Shown piece after piece: positions 34,531 to 45,029 of a stretch of 64,000 nt of DNA (within the stretch, counting starts at the first letter, position 1; each line of letters starts with the position of its first letter). The position numbers and the translations under genes were made by a program. Origin of the DNA: JBFXAF01 sp050184585 (GTDB lineage: Bacteria; Pseudomonadota; Alphaproteobacteria; Rhizobiales; Rhizobiaceae); the NCBI GenBank assembly GCA_050184585.1, contig JBFXAF010000005.1, forward strand, positions 62,001 through 126,000, written 5' to 3'. The notes beneath the pieces were generated by a model. The model made no database searches, was not told the origin of the DNA, and saw only the letters and a list, made by a program, of their open reading frames with translations.

Positions 34531-35682
34531 TCATGGCCTCAGCCATGCGCCGAGGCGATCGAGGGCTTCGCGGATGTCCGTTTCGCGGCCCGCGTAGGAA
34601 AAGCGCATGTAGCGATGTCCTTCGCGTGGATCGAAGTCGATGCCGGGTGTCGCCGCGACGCCGGCTTCCGCGATCATGCGCCGCGCGAAATCCATGCTGT
34701 CGTTGGTCAGCGCTGCGACATCGCAATAGGCGTAGAACGCGCCGTCCATCGGCGCCGCGATGGCGAAGCCCAGTGCCGGCAGACCCTTCATCAGCAGGTC
34801 CCGATTCACGGCATAGCGGGCCTTGACCGCATTGAGCTCGTCAGATGAAGCGAACGCCTCGATGGCGGCGATCTGCGACAGTTCCGGAGCGGAGATGTAG
34901 AGGCTCTGCTGGATTCGCTCGACCGGCCTCACGAGTTCCTCGGGAACGATCATCCAGCCGACCCGCCAACCGGTCATGCAATAGAACTTCGAGAATGAAT
35001 TGATGACTGTCGCGCCCTGATCGAGCGACAGCGCCGTGATGTCCGGTTGTCCGTAGGACAGCCGGTGATAGATTTCGTCCGATATCGCCGCGATGCCGTG
35101 TTCACGAGCCGTCCCGAGGATGCGCGACAGCTCAGCCGGCGCGATGACGGCTCCGGTTGGATTCGCGGGACTGGCGAAAAGCAAACCTTTCAGCGTTGCG
35201 GCGCGGTTCGCCGCCGCGAGATGGGCGGCGGTCAGGCTGCCTGCCCCCTCGATCTCGATCTCGACCACCTCGACGCCAAGCGCCGAGAGGATGTTGCGGT
35301 AGGCTGGATAACCCGGGGCCGCTATCGCCACCCTGTCGCCAGGATCGAACAGGGCGAGGAATGCCAGGTTGAACGCAGCCGACGAGCCGGTCGTGACAAC
35401 GATCCGAGCAGGGTCGACCGCCACCCCATAGTGCTCGCGATAGTGTTCTGCGATGCGCCCGCGCAACGCGGCGAGGCCGAGCGAGTCCGTGTAGCCTATG
35501 CGCCCGTCCAGCAGGGCACGCCGCGCGGCAGCGATCACCGGCGCAGGCGCAGGGTCCGACGGCTGGCCGACGGCCATCGAAACAATATCGCGCCCCTCGC
35601 CGCGAAGCCGATTGGCTTCGGCCAGCACGTCCATGGCGTGGAATGGTTCGATCCTGCTGCGACGGGATGCGGTTATCGCCAT
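34531..35682 (-). CDS. Class I PLP aminotransferase
   Basis: A fold-type I aminotransferase of 383 aa, resembling aspartate/aromatic aminotransferases. Segments include ISRRSRIEPFHAMDVL-like N-terminus, DIVSMAVGQPSDPAP, GIGYTDSLGLAALRGRIAEHY, VVTTGSSAAFNLAFLALFDPGDRVAIAAPGYPAYRN, ISDEIYH, the PLP lysine in NSFSKFYCMTGWRVGWM, and a C-terminal RFSYAG arginine motif that binds the substrate carboxylate. The substrate cannot be told from sequence alone. It converges with rne across the shared terminator. Confidence 0.9.
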   Translation of the reverse strand: MAITASRRSRIEPFHAMDVLAEANRLRGEGRDIVSMAVGQPSDPAPAPVIAAARRALLDGRIGYTDSLGLAALRGRIAEHYREHYGVAVDPARIVVTTGSSAAFNLAFLALFDPGDRVAIAAPGYPAYRNILSALGVEVVEIEIEGAGSLTAAHLAAANRAATLKGLLFASPANPTGAVIAPAELSRILGTAREHGIAAISDEIYHRLSYGQPDITALSLDQGATVINSFSKFYCMTGWRVGWMIVPEELVRPVERIQQSLYISAPELSQIAAIEAFASSDELNAVKARYAVNRDLLMKGLPALGFAIAAPMDGAFYAYCDVAALTNDSMDFARRMIAEAGVAATPGIDFDPREGHRYMRFSYAGRETDIREALDRLGAWLRP

Positions 35683-35814
35683 GGTTTTGCGTGACTTTCC
35701 TTTCCCCGGCGCGGGACGCGCCGCACAAATGCCCGATTGGTGTGGGGATCACAAGTTCATGAGTTGGAAGCCCACTTCTTTCGCCGGGTCGCCCGGTCGG
35801 CTACCAGTCGGGCG

Positions 35815-37197
35815 ATGATCAGCCCGCGCTCCCTTCGCCGTATTCCGGGTTTCGTGCTCGGCTGTGCGATGGCATTCGCGTGCATGGGGCCCGCATTCGC
35901 CCAGCAGACCAGCGTCCCGGTCGTGCGAGACGCCGAGATCGAGGCGCTCGTCCGCGACTATGCACGCCCGATCCTGAAGGCCGCCGGCCTGTCCAAGGCC
36001 GGCGTCGACATCATCCTGGTCAACGACCAGGGCTTCAATGCCTTCGTGGTCGGCCGGCGCATGTTCATCAACACCGGCGCGCTGATGATGTCGGAAACGC
36101 CCAACGAGATCATCGGCGTCATCGCGCACGAAGCCGGACACCTCGCCGGCGGTCACCAGGAACGGCTGCGCGAGCAGTTGGCGCGGGCCCAGACGATGGC
36201 GATCGTGGCGGGCCTGCTCGGTATCGGCGCCACCGTGGCGGGGGCCCTCACCGACAATGGCGGCCTCGCCCAGGGTGGCGCCGGCATCGCGATGGCCGGC
36301 GGCGAGTTCGCCCGCCGAGGTCTTCTCGGCTACCAGCGCACCGAGGAGACAACCGCCGACCGCTCCGCGATCAAGTATCTTGATGCGACCGGCCAGTCGG
36401 CCCAGGGCATGCTGAAGACGTTCGAGCGCCTCGGCGGCGCGCTCGCGCTGTCAGGTGTCCGCATCGACCCCTACCAGGTGAGCCATCCGCTCCCGCGGGA
36501 GCGTTTCGCTTTCCTGGAAACGCTCGCCCGCAAGAGCCCGAACTTCGATCGTGTCGATCCGCCCGGCCTGCAGCTCAGGCACGACCTGATGCGCGCGAAG
36601 ATCGCCGTGCATACGTCCGGCCAGCAGGCGCATCGTCGCCTGTTCAGGAACGACACGGGAGGTCTGCCCTACCGCTATGGCGAAGCGCTTTCCACCTATC
36701 TCTACGGCAATCCGAAGAGCGCACTCGCCAAGGCCGACGCGCTGGCCAAGGAAAACCCGGCCAGCCCCTACTTCCAGGAGCTCCGGGGCGACATCCTGAT
36801 CAAGGCCAACCGTCCCGCCGAAGCGGCTTCCGCCTATGCGGCCGCCGTGAAGCTCGATCCATACAAATCGGGCATTCTTCAAGTCGCCTACGGGCAGGCA
36901 TTGCTGGCCACGGGTAAGACCGAGGCCGTGCGCAGGGCGGTTTCCGAGATCAGCCGCGGTCTCGATCGCGACAAGGAGAACATCTCGGCCTATCGCTATC
37001 TCGCCCTGGCCCATGGCCAGCTCGGCGAAGTCGGCGAGGCCGAACTTGCGACGGCCGAGGGCTATTTCTACAGTGGCGCCTATCTGGACGCCAAGGTGTT
37101 CGCCGCACGCGCGCAACAGAAGCTGAAAACGGGCAGCCCCGGTTGGGTGCGCGCACAGGACATCATCAACTACAAGGCGCCCGGCAAGAAGAAGTGA
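35815..37197 (+). CDS. Periplasmic M48 metalloprotease with TPR repeats (BepA-like)
   Basis: The protein is 460 aa. Its signal peptide (FVLGCAMAFACMGPAFA) ends before QQTSVPVVRDAEIE. The zinc site is HEAGH at residues 105-109 in IGVIAHEAGHLAGGHQE. The third ligand region is EETTADRSAIKYLD. A Gly-rich hydrophobic loop follows, and TPR-like helices occupy about residues 280-440 (SPYFQELRGDILIKANRPAEAASAYAAAVKLDP). In E. coli BepA maintains LptD and other outer-membrane proteins. The ATG at 35815 begins the signal peptide. The DsbA-like gene 50 bp downstream fits an envelope-quality role. Confidence 0.92.
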   Translation: MISPRSLRRIPGFVLGCAMAFACMGPAFAQQTSVPVVRDAEIEALVRDYARPILKAAGLSKAGVDIILVNDQGFNAFVVGRRMFINTGALMMSETPNEIIGVIAHEAGHLAGGHQERLREQLARAQTMAIVAGLLGIGATVAGALTDNGGLAQGGAGIAMAGGEFARRGLLGYQRTEETTADRSAIKYLDATGQSAQGMLKTFERLGGALALSGVRIDPYQVSHPLPRERFAFLETLARKSPNFDRVDPPGLQLRHDLMRAKIAVHTSGQQAHRRLFRNDTGGLPYRYGEALSTYLYGNPKSALAKADALAKENPASPYFQELRGDILIKANRPAEAASAYAAAVKLDPYKSGILQVAYGQALLATGKTEAVRRAVSEISRGLDRDKENISAYRYLALAHGQLGEVGEAELATAEGYFYSGAYLDAKVFAARAQQKLKTGSPGWVRAQDIINYKAPGKKK

Positions 37198-37246
37198 CCG
37201 GCATCGGGCCGGCCACCGCTACGGGGCAAAACGGGACAAGACGAAG

Positions 37247-38065
37247 ATGACAAGGGCAATCCTGCTGGGCACAACCGGAATTGCGGTCGCCTTCGGCATG
37301 CTGGCGTTCGGATACCTCGCTGGCCACGCGCCGGCACAGGCGGACGACAATCCCCAGGTCATCCAGGTGGCGGGATCCGACCCGGCCCTCGACCGAGAGG
37401 CAGTTGAAACGATCATCCGAGAGTACCTGCTGGCGAACCCCGAGCTGATCCTGGAGGTGCAGCAGGCGCTCGACGCGAAGGAGAAGGAGCGCGAGCGCAT
37501 CGCCCGGCTCGAGACGATCAAGGAGGCGAAGGCCGAGATCTTCAACGCCGGATATGACGGCGTGGTCGGCAATCCCGACGGAAAGATCACGATCGTCGAG
37601 TTCTATGATTACAATTGCGGCTACTGCAAACGGGCGCAGGCCGACATGCTGGCCCTGACGGAAACGGACGCCGATCTGCGTTTCGTGCTCAAGGAGTTTC
37701 CCATCCTTGGACCGGATTCCACCAAGGCGCACGTCGTGTCGATGGCATTCCGCACGCTGCTGCCGGAGAAGTTCGGTGAATTCCACAATCGCCTGATCGC
37801 CGCTCCGGGCCGCGCGGGCGAGGCGAGCGCGATGAAGATCGCCCTCGAGCTCGGCGCCGACGAAGCGAAGCTGCGCGAGGAGATGAAGAACCCCGCCATC
37901 ACCGAAGCCTTCTCAACCACCTATGATCTGGCCCAGCGGCTGTCGATCACCGGCACGCCGTCCTATGTCGTCGGCACCGAGGTCGTGTTTGGCGCGCTCG
38001 GGCAGGACGTGCTGGCCGAGAAGATCGACGAAGCAAGGGCCTGCCTGCTCGCGGCGACCTGTTGA
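37247..38065 (+). CDS. DsbA-family thiol-disulfide oxidoreductase
   Basis: A 272-aa periplasmic protein with signal peptide AILLGTTGIAVAFGMLAFGYLAG. A helical Glu/Lys-rich segment (residues about 55-95, ANPELILEVQQALDAKEKERERIARLE) is followed by a thioredoxin-like DsbA domain. The active site CGYC is at residues 124-127 in VEFYDYNCGYCKRAQAD, and the cis-proline segment is SITGTPSYVVGTEVVFGAL. Architecture matches the ScsC/Com1-like branch, whose N-terminal helices can mediate oligomerisation. It probably oxidises or isomerises disulfides of envelope proteins such as those encoded nearby. Confidence 0.92.
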   Translation: MTRAILLGTTGIAVAFGMLAFGYLAGHAPAQADDNPQVIQVAGSDPALDREAVETIIREYLLANPELILEVQQALDAKEKERERIARLETIKEAKAEIFNAGYDGVVGNPDGKITIVEFYDYNCGYCKRAQADMLALTETDADLRFVLKEFPILGPDSTKAHVVSMAFRTLLPEKFGEFHNRLIAAPGRAGEASAMKIALELGADEAKLREEMKNPAITEAFSTTYDLAQRLSITGTPSYVVGTEVVFGALGQDVLAEKIDEARACLLAATC

Positions 38066-38194
38066 GGGCGGCGCGCCGTCCGGGGCCGCGGTTGCCTGTG
38101 GACAGCCGAAGATTGTCCTTGCGCCCTTTGCGCTTACGCCTTTGGCCAGTATAGAGGTGGCCGCGCGAGGATCGCGCGGCCGGAGGCAAGCCTT

Positions 38195-38629
38195 TTGAAG
38201 ACCATCTACGTCCTGAACGGGCCCAATCTGAACATGCTCGGCAAGCGGGAGCCGAGCATCTACGGGGGTCGCGATCTCGACGGAATCGGCGAGGATTGCC
38301 GCAAGGCGGGCGCCGCGATCGGGCTGGAGGTGGATTTCCGCCAGTCCAACCATGAGGGCGTCCTCGTCGACTGGATTCAGGAAGCAGGTTTCAAGGCAGC
38401 CGGGCTGGTGATCAATCCCGGCGCCTATGGGCATACCTCGGTCGCGTTGCACGACGCCATCCGCGCCGTCGCGCCGCTGCCGGCGATCGAAGTGCATCTT
38501 TCGAACATTCACGCACGCGAACCGTTCCGCCACAAGACGATGACGGCCGCGGTCGTCGTCGGCGTGATCTGCGGCTTTGGCCCGCTGGGCTATTCGCTGG
38601 CGCTGCAGGCGCTGGCCGCGCGCGTCTGA
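38195..38629 (+). CDS. aroQ: 3-dehydroquinate dehydratase, type II
   Basis: The small (144 aa) cytoplasmic shikimate-pathway enzyme dehydrates 3-dehydroquinate. Type II signatures are VLNGPNLNMLGKREPSIYG with the catalytic Tyr, VDFRQSNHEGVLVDWI, GLVINPGAYGHTSVALHDA with the catalytic histidine, and EVHLSNIHAREPFRHKT. The start is a TTG at 38195, with GGAGG nine bases upstream. The order aroQ-accB-accC is classical for many proteobacteria and suggests one operon. Confidence 0.96.
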   Translation: MKTIYVLNGPNLNMLGKREPSIYGGRDLDGIGEDCRKAGAAIGLEVDFRQSNHEGVLVDWIQEAGFKAAGLVINPGAYGHTSVALHDAIRAVAPLPAIEVHLSNIHAREPFRHKTMTAAVVVGVICGFGPLGYSLALQALAARV

Positions 38630-38658
38630 CGACAACGAGAACAAGGACCGGGCAGACC

Positions 38659-39117
38659 ATGTCTGTGAAGAAAAACGGGATAGACCAGCAGCTCATCCGG
38701 GACCTTGCCGGCATCCTGAACGATACCAACCTGACCGACATCGAGGTCGAACTGGGGGACCTCAAGGTTCGCGTTTCGCGGCAGGCGCCTGCAGTACACG
38801 CCGTCGCTGCGCCGGCCCCCGCTACCGTCGTGCAGTCCGGACCTCCGGCCAGACCGGCGGAAGCGACGCCAGCGGAAAGGTCCAAGAACGCGGTCCCATC
38901 GCCGATGGTCGGCACCGCCTATCTGGCCGCCGCGCCCGGCTCCAAACCCTTCATCGAGGTCGGCCAGACGGTGCGTGAGGGCCAGACCCTCCTGATCATC
39001 GAGGCGATGAAGACGATGAACCAGATTCCTTCGCCCCGCTCGGGAACCGTGACCGCCATCCTGTGCGAGGACGGCCAGCCGGTCGAGTACGGCGAGCCGC
39101 TCGTCGTGATCGAGTAG
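38659..39117 (+). CDS. accB: Biotin carboxyl carrier protein of acetyl-CoA carboxylase
   Basis: This 152-aa protein carries CO2 on biotin for fatty-acid synthesis. The N-terminal domain (DQQLIRDLAGILNDTNLTDIEVELGDLKVRVSR) is followed by an Ala/Pro-rich linker and the biotinyl domain with SPMVGTAYLAAAPG. The biotin lysine K118 is in IIEAMKTMNQI. accC starts 12 bases after its stop. Confidence 0.97.
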   Translation: MSVKKNGIDQQLIRDLAGILNDTNLTDIEVELGDLKVRVSRQAPAVHAVAAPAPATVVQSGPPARPAEATPAERSKNAVPSPMVGTAYLAAAPGSKPFIEVGQTVREGQTLLIIEAMKTMNQIPSPRSGTVTAILCEDGQPVEYGEPLVVIE

Positions 39118-39129
39118 GCCCGCCCGCCG

Positions 39130-40473
<1,344 letters not shown>

Positions 40474-40481
40474 GGTCGGGA

Positions 40482-41099
40482 ATGACCCGCCCCTACGCAC
40501 CCGGGTACCAAATCCCTCCGGACCTTCTGCTGAAAGCCTATTCGTCCGGTGTCTTTCCGATGGCGGAGAGCGCCGCCGACCCGGAGGTCTTCTGGGTGAG
40601 GCCGGAGACGCGCGGGATTATCCCGCTCGACGGCTTCCACATACCCAAGAGCTTTGCAAAGACGCTCAGGCGCAGTCCGTTCCAGATACGGTACGACCAC
40701 GACTTCAAGGCGGTGATCGAAGGGTGCGCGGAAGCGCGCGGGGACCGCAGCACCACATGGATCAACCGCCCCATCCTGGACGCGTACGTCAAGCTTTACG
40801 AGCGCGGGCACTGCCATTGCGTCGAAGCCTGGTCGGAGGATCGGCTCGCTGGCGGACTCTATGGAGTCAGCCTTGGCCGGGCCTTCTTCGGAGAGAGCAT
40901 GTTCTCACGCGAGCGGGATGCCTCCAAGGTCTGCCTCGCCCATCTCGTCGAGCGGCTGAGGGAGCGTGGCTTCGTCCTCCTCGACACCCAGTTCACCACC
41001 GAGCACCTCAAACGTTTCGGCGCCGTGGACGTACCGCGCCGGAGATACGAGAAACTCCTGGACGACGCGCTACAGGGTCATGCGACGTTCTTTCCATGA
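40482..41099 (+). CDS. aat: Leucyl/phenylalanyl-tRNA-protein transferase
   Basis: This N-end rule enzyme of 205 aa adds Leu or Phe to proteins with N-terminal Arg or Lys, marking them for ClpS/ClpAP. Family segments are LLKAYSSGVFPMAES, VFWVRPETRGIIPLDGFHIPKS, STTWINRPILDAYVKLYERGHCHCVEAW, GGLYGVSLGRAFFGESMFS and LLDTQFTTEHLKRFGAVDVPR. The ATG at 40482 follows GAGGTCGGG. An overlapping longer frame inside accC is a shadow. It converges with the beta-lactamase gene. Confidence 0.96.
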   Translation: MTRPYAPGYQIPPDLLLKAYSSGVFPMAESAADPEVFWVRPETRGIIPLDGFHIPKSFAKTLRRSPFQIRYDHDFKAVIEGCAEARGDRSTTWINRPILDAYVKLYERGHCHCVEAWSEDRLAGGLYGVSLGRAFFGESMFSRERDASKVCLAHLVERLRERGFVLLDTQFTTEHLKRFGAVDVPRRRYEKLLDDALQGHATFFP

Positions 41100-41123
41100 C
41101 CTCCGCTCCGTCGCGAACCGATC

Positions 41124-41954
41124 TCAGATCGCCTCAAGCAGCGCCGGGAGGCGCTCCAGCATCTCGTCGCGCGCGCCGAGGCCGGGCGTCATCTTCCGGG
41201 GCTCATCGAACTGCCTCAGCCGAGCGAAAGCGATCGTGCGATCACCCATCACCGCCCATCCGACATACCAGCCGAAAGGGCGGTTCCGGTTCGCGGCCCC
41301 ATCGGCGTTGACGGCAAAGCCCGTCCCGGTCTTGCCGTGGACAGTCCAACCATCGGCAAGATCGTGCTTTTCGAGAATCATTTCCGTCATGTCCAATGCG
41401 CGGGCGCTGACGGGCAGCGTCCGGTTGACGAGCCTAACCAGGAACGCGACCTGCTCGGACGCGGAGATCCGCAGCGACGAACTCAGCCAAGACCGCGTGA
41501 GTCCGTTGTCTTTTCCCGGATCGCCGGTGACGTCGGCATTGCCATAGGCGAATGCACGCACATAGCCCGCGAATTTCTCCTTGCCGAGCGCCTCGGTGAC
41601 CCGCTGAGAGTACCAGACCACGGAATTCCTCATCCATGACGAGGGGTCCGTGTCTCGCCGCCAGGCCTCGATCCAGTCCGGATATCCCGGTTTGAACGCC
41701 AGAACCGGCGTCACCGCGTCGGTCAGCACGCCGGAGTCGAATCCCATCAGGCTGATCGGAATCTTGAACGTGGAAGCAGGCGGAACGCGCGTATCGCATT
41801 CGCCCTCGCTGTACACGACCGCGCCGGTCGAGGCATCGGCGAGGATCGTGCACGACGTCTCGGCCCGGGCCGCGATCAGGGTTCCCAACAGCGTGACGAA
41901 CCCCAGGAGGGCGATCGTCGGGAACGCGCTCCCGCTTGGAATGCCTGGCCTCAC
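41124..41954 (-). CDS. Class D (OXA-type) beta-lactamase
   Basis: A 276-aa periplasmic serine enzyme that hydrolyses beta-lactams. The signal peptide is ALLGFVTLLGTLIAARA. All class D motifs are present: S61-T-F-K64 in PPASTFKIPISLMG, S111-V-V, Y137-G-N, and K208-T-G in VHGKTGTGFAV, followed by RPFGWYVGWAV. The start appears to be GTG at 41954, three bases after the stop of the DUF2155 gene, so the two are probably co-transcribed. Base composition matches the neighbours and no mobile element adjoins, suggesting a resident chromosomal enzyme. The resistance spectrum cannot be read from sequence. Confidence 0.92.
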   Translation of the reverse strand: MRPGIPSGSAFPTIALLGFVTLLGTLIAARAETSCTILADASTGAVVYSEGECDTRVPPASTFKIPISLMGFDSGVLTDAVTPVLAFKPGYPDWIEAWRRDTDPSSWMRNSVVWYSQRVTEALGKEKFAGYVRAFAYGNADVTGDPGKDNGLTRSWLSSSLRISASEQVAFLVRLVNRTLPVSARALDMTEMILEKHDLADGWTVHGKTGTGFAVNADGAANRNRPFGWYVGWAVMGDRTIAFARLRQFDEPRKMTPGLGARDEMLERLPALLEAI

Positions 41955-41957
41955 CAG

Positions 41958-42374
41958 TCAGTTCGTCTCGGGAGGCGGCACGTCGGACTGCTGCTTGCAG
42001 GCCTTCAGCCAGACATCATAGACGGCATGCTCGACGGCGTTCAGCCCAGGGCTCTCGGCGAACATCCAGCCCGTGAAGATGCGCCGGATCTTGCGGTCGA
42101 GCGTGATCTCGTCGACCTCGACGAAGGAATCGGTCTTCGGCTCCTCCGTCTCGGGCCGCGAATAGCAGACCCGCGGCGTGACCTGGAGCGCGCCGAACTG
42201 CACCGTCTCGTCGATATAGACGTCGAAAGTGATGATGCGGCCGGTGATCTTGTCGATGCCCGTGAACTCGGCAACCGGGTTCGAGATGCGCTCGGCATGA
42301 GCCGGCGCTGCTGCGGAGAACGCGGCAGCGCAGGCAAGAATCGACGCGGTCCGGCGGATAAGTGTTGTGGTCAT
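41958..42374 (-). CDS. DUF2155-domain secreted protein
   Basis: A protein of 138 aa with signal peptide ASILACAAAFSAAAPAHA. The mature part (AEFTGIDKITGRIITFDVYIDETVQFGALQVTPRVCYSRPETEEPKTDSFVEV, then RIFTGWMFAESPGLNAVEHAVYDVWLKAC) is the DUF2155 family, conserved in alphaproteobacteria. It is probably periplasmic with a disulfide; its function is unknown. It is often found near the NDUFA12-type gene and acyl-carboxylase or aat genes, as here. Confidence 0.9.
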   Translation of the reverse strand: MTTTLIRRTASILACAAAFSAAAPAHAERISNPVAEFTGIDKITGRIITFDVYIDETVQFGALQVTPRVCYSRPETEEPKTDSFVEVDEITLDRKIRRIFTGWMFAESPGLNAVEHAVYDVWLKACKQQSDVPPPETN

Positions 42375-42457
42375 GCGATGGCGGTCGTCACCGGAATGCG
42401 CCCGTTCTGGCGGTGGTTTCTTCGGGTCAGCGGGTACGCGGCAAATGTGGCGACAAA

Positions 42458-42877
42458 TCAGCGCGTCGTGCGACGCGGTTCTGCTTCCGGCGTCCAGGCA
42501 TCATAGTCGCCGGTCACCTGAGGGCGATGGTCCGTGCCGAGCACGGAGCCGCGCGGCCGATATGCGCCCGCGCTGCCCGTGAGATTCGGCTGGTGCGGCT
42601 TCTGCCATTCGCGGGCGGCATAGGCTTCCCTGGTTGGTGGCGTATCAACCCGGTGGTGCATCCAGCCGTGCCAGCCAGCCGGAATCGCCGACGCCTCGGA
42701 GACCCCGTTGTAGATGACCCACCGACGCGTGCGGCCCTCCGAGTCCGTCCCGCCCTCGTAGTAGACGTTTCCGGACTGGTCCTCACCGACCCTGGCGCCC
42801 TTCCGCCATGTGTGAAAGCGGGTGTTCAGCGACTGCCCGTTCCACCACGTGAAGAACTGGATGAGGAAGGTCTTCAT
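42458..42877 (-). CDS. NDUFA12-family complex I accessory protein
   Basis: This 139-aa homologue of the mitochondrial B17.2/NDUFA12 subunit of NADH:ubiquinone oxidoreductase is characteristic of alphaproteobacteria. It shows TRFHTWRKGARVGEDQSGNVYYEGG, RRWVIYNGVSEASAIPAGWHGWMHHRVDTPP and WQKPHQPNLTGS. It should bind the peripheral arm of complex I at the cytoplasmic face. The ATG at 42877 starts exactly at the family N-terminus MKTFLIQFFTWWNG. The frame remains open further upstream without family similarity. Confidence 0.94.
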   Translation of the reverse strand: MKTFLIQFFTWWNGQSLNTRFHTWRKGARVGEDQSGNVYYEGGTDSEGRTRRWVIYNGVSEASAIPAGWHGWMHHRVDTPPTREAYAAREWQKPHQPNLTGSAGAYRPRGSVLGTDHRPQVTGDYDAWTPEAEPRRTTR

Positions 42878-42953
42878 GCGGTTTCCCTGCCGCGCCGGAG
42901 ATGGCGTCCTTATGGCCCTCCCCGGCGCCAGTTGCAAGGTCGCGCCAGGCAGC

Positions 42954-43451
42954 TCAAGCGCCGGGCAGCGCCCGACGCATGACCAGTGTCGGCACCCCCT
43001 CGACGCCGCCGCAGGCGTTCCTGCGCTCGCCGACCGAAAATCCGTGCTTCTCGTAGAAACGGATCGCGCGATCATTGCCTTCGAGAACTTCGAGCATGAT
43101 CTGGCGGTCGCCGATGAAGGCCGCGAAGACCGCATGCAGCAGATCGGCGGCGACGCCGCTCCCGTGCATGGCGGGCACGACATGCAGGCGGTCGAGGTCG
43201 ACATCGCGCTCCTTTCGGAAGGCGTAGGCGTAGCCGACGATCGACCCCGCTTCGTCTTCCGCAACGAAGGATGTCGCGTCGCCCCGCTCCAGCTCCGCCC
43301 TGAGCAGAGCCGGGGCATGGATGCGCGCGGACGCGTCGGCGGCGCGGCCCTCTCCCATCAGCGGCCCGTAGGTGGACGCCCACGACTCCGACAGGAGGCG
43401 CGATACCACTTCGGCATCTCGCGATTCCATGCGGCGGATACGGACCGCCAT
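42954..43451 (-). CDS. GNAT-family N-acetyltransferase
   Basis: This 165-aa protein has the GNAT fold: an N-terminal MAVRIRRMESRDAEVVSRLLSESW, then GSIVGYAYAF, strand 4 DLDRLHVVPAMHGSGVAADLLHAV with the acetyl-CoA loop (a variant of Q/RxxGxG/A, here MHGSGVA), and a C-terminal NDRAIRFYEKHGFSVGERR. The substrate is unknown. It lies four bases downstream of gatB's stop in the reverse reading sense and may be a separate unit or an operon partner. Confidence 0.88.
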   Translation of the reverse strand: MAVRIRRMESRDAEVVSRLLSESWASTYGPLMGEGRAADASARIHAPALLRAELERGDATSFVAEDEAGSIVGYAYAFRKERDVDLDRLHVVPAMHGSGVAADLLHAVFAAFIGDRQIMLEVLEGNDRAIRFYEKHGFSVGERRNACGGVEGVPTLVMRRALPGA

Positions 43452-43455
43452 CGCC

Positions 43456-44958
43456 TCAGTCCGGAAGGCCCAGCCTGGCCTTGACCAGCGCGTTGACCGC
43501 CTGCGGATTGGCCTTGCCGCCGGTCGACTTCATGACCTGGCCGACGAACCAGCCGGCGAGCGTCGGCTTGGCCAGCGCCTGCTGAACCTTGTCGGGGTTG
43601 GCGGCGATGATCTCGTCGACGGCCCTTTCGATGGCGCCGGTGTCGGTGACCTGCTTCATGCCCCGGGCCTCGACGATGGCGCGTGGGTCACCGCCCTCGT
43701 TCCAGACGATCTCGAACAGGTCCTTGGCGATCTTGCCGGATATCGTGCCCTCGCGGATCAGGTCTATGATCGCGCCAAGCTGTGCCGGAGAAACTGGTGC
43801 ATCTTCAATGGCTTTCCCGGCTTTGTTCAACGCACCGAGAAGATCGTTGATCACCCAGTTCGCGGCGGTCTTGCCGTCGCGGCCGGACGCCACCTGCTCG
43901 AAATAATCGGCGACCGCCTTTTCCGACACCAGCACAGACGCGTCGTAGGCCGACAGACCGAGCGTCGCCACCAGCCGCGCCTTCTTGTCGTCCGGCAGTT
44001 CCGTCAGACCGCTCGCCAGCGCATCGACATAGGACTGGTCGAACTCGAGCGGCAGAAGGTCGGGATCGGGGAAGTAGCGATAGTCGTGCGCTTCCTCCTT
44101 GGAGCGCATCGACCGCGTCTCTCCCCTGGCGGGGTCGAAGAGCCTCGTCTCCTGGTCGATCGTGCCGCCATCCTCGATGATGGCGATCTGGCGGCGGGCC
44201 TCGGCCTCGATCGCCTGTCCGACGAAGCGGATCGAGTTGACGTTCTTGATTTCGCAGCGCGTGCCGAAGGCTCCGCCGGGCTTGCGCACGGAGACATTGA
44301 CGTCAGCCCGCATGGAGCCTTCGTCCATGTTGCCGTCGCAGGTGCCGAGATAGCGCAGGATGGTGCGAAGCTTGGTGAGGTAGGCCTTGGCCTCGTCCGC
44401 GGAGCGCATGTCCGGCTTGGAGACGATCTCCATGAGGGCGACGCCGGACCGGTTCAGGTCGACATAGCTCATGGTCGGATGCTGGTCGTGCATCGACTTG
44501 CCGGCGTCCTGTTCGAGATGAAGACGCTCGACGCCGACCTCGATGTCCTCGAAGCCGCCCCTGGAATCCGGGCCGACGGACACCCTGACGATCCCCTCGC
44601 CGACAATAGGCTGCTTGAACTGCGATATCTGATAGCCCTGCGGCAGGTCCGGGTAGAAGTAGTTCTTGCGGTCGAAGACCGACTTCAGATTGATCCGGGC
44701 CTTGAGCCCCAGCCCGGTGCGGATCGCCTGGCGCACGCATTCCTCGTTGATCACCGGGAGCATGCCGGGCATCGCCGCGTCGACCAGGCTGACATTGGCG
44801 TTGGGTGCGGCGCCGAACGACGTCGACGCACCGGAAAACAGCTTGGCCTCCGATGTGACCTGCGCGTGCACCTCCAGGCCTATGATGATTTCCCAATCGC
44901 CGGTAGCGCCGGAAATCATGCGCCTGGGGTCGGGGGTGCGGGTGTCGACTATGCTCAT
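43456..44958 (-). CDS. gatB: Aspartyl/glutamyl-tRNA(Asn/Gln) amidotransferase subunit B
   Basis: This 500-aa protein is the kinase/tRNA-binding subunit of GatCAB, which converts misacylated Glu-tRNA(Gln) and Asp-tRNA(Asn). Signatures are WEIIIGLEVHAQVTSEAKLFSGAS, YFYPDLPQGYQISQF, GVALMEIVSKPDMRSADEAKAYL, MRADVNVSVRKPG and EIKNVNSIRFVGQAIEAE, with a C-terminal Yqey-like tail domain (GWFVGQVMKSTGGKANPQAVNALV). The ATG at 44958 is the family start. The frame is open 270 bases further upstream but without similarity. Confidence 0.96.
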   Translation of the reverse strand: MSIVDTRTPDPRRMISGATGDWEIIIGLEVHAQVTSEAKLFSGASTSFGAAPNANVSLVDAAMPGMLPVINEECVRQAIRTGLGLKARINLKSVFDRKNYFYPDLPQGYQISQFKQPIVGEGIVRVSVGPDSRGGFEDIEVGVERLHLEQDAGKSMHDQHPTMSYVDLNRSGVALMEIVSKPDMRSADEAKAYLTKLRTILRYLGTCDGNMDEGSMRADVNVSVRKPGGAFGTRCEIKNVNSIRFVGQAIEAEARRQIAIIEDGGTIDQETRLFDPARGETRSMRSKEEAHDYRYFPDPDLLPLEFDQSYVDALASGLTELPDDKKARLVATLGLSAYDASVLVSEKAVADYFEQVASGRDGKTAANWVINDLLGALNKAGKAIEDAPVSPAQLGAIIDLIREGTISGKIAKDLFEIVWNEGGDPRAIVEARGMKQVTDTGAIERAVDEIIAANPDKVQQALAKPTLAGWFVGQVMKSTGGKANPQAVNALVKARLGLPD

Positions 44959-45029
44959 GGGCGTTCCGCGTTCGGTTCGACGGTTGGCTAGACCAAGGGA
45001 TGCATGCTGGCAAGCGCGGCGCCTGTCGC

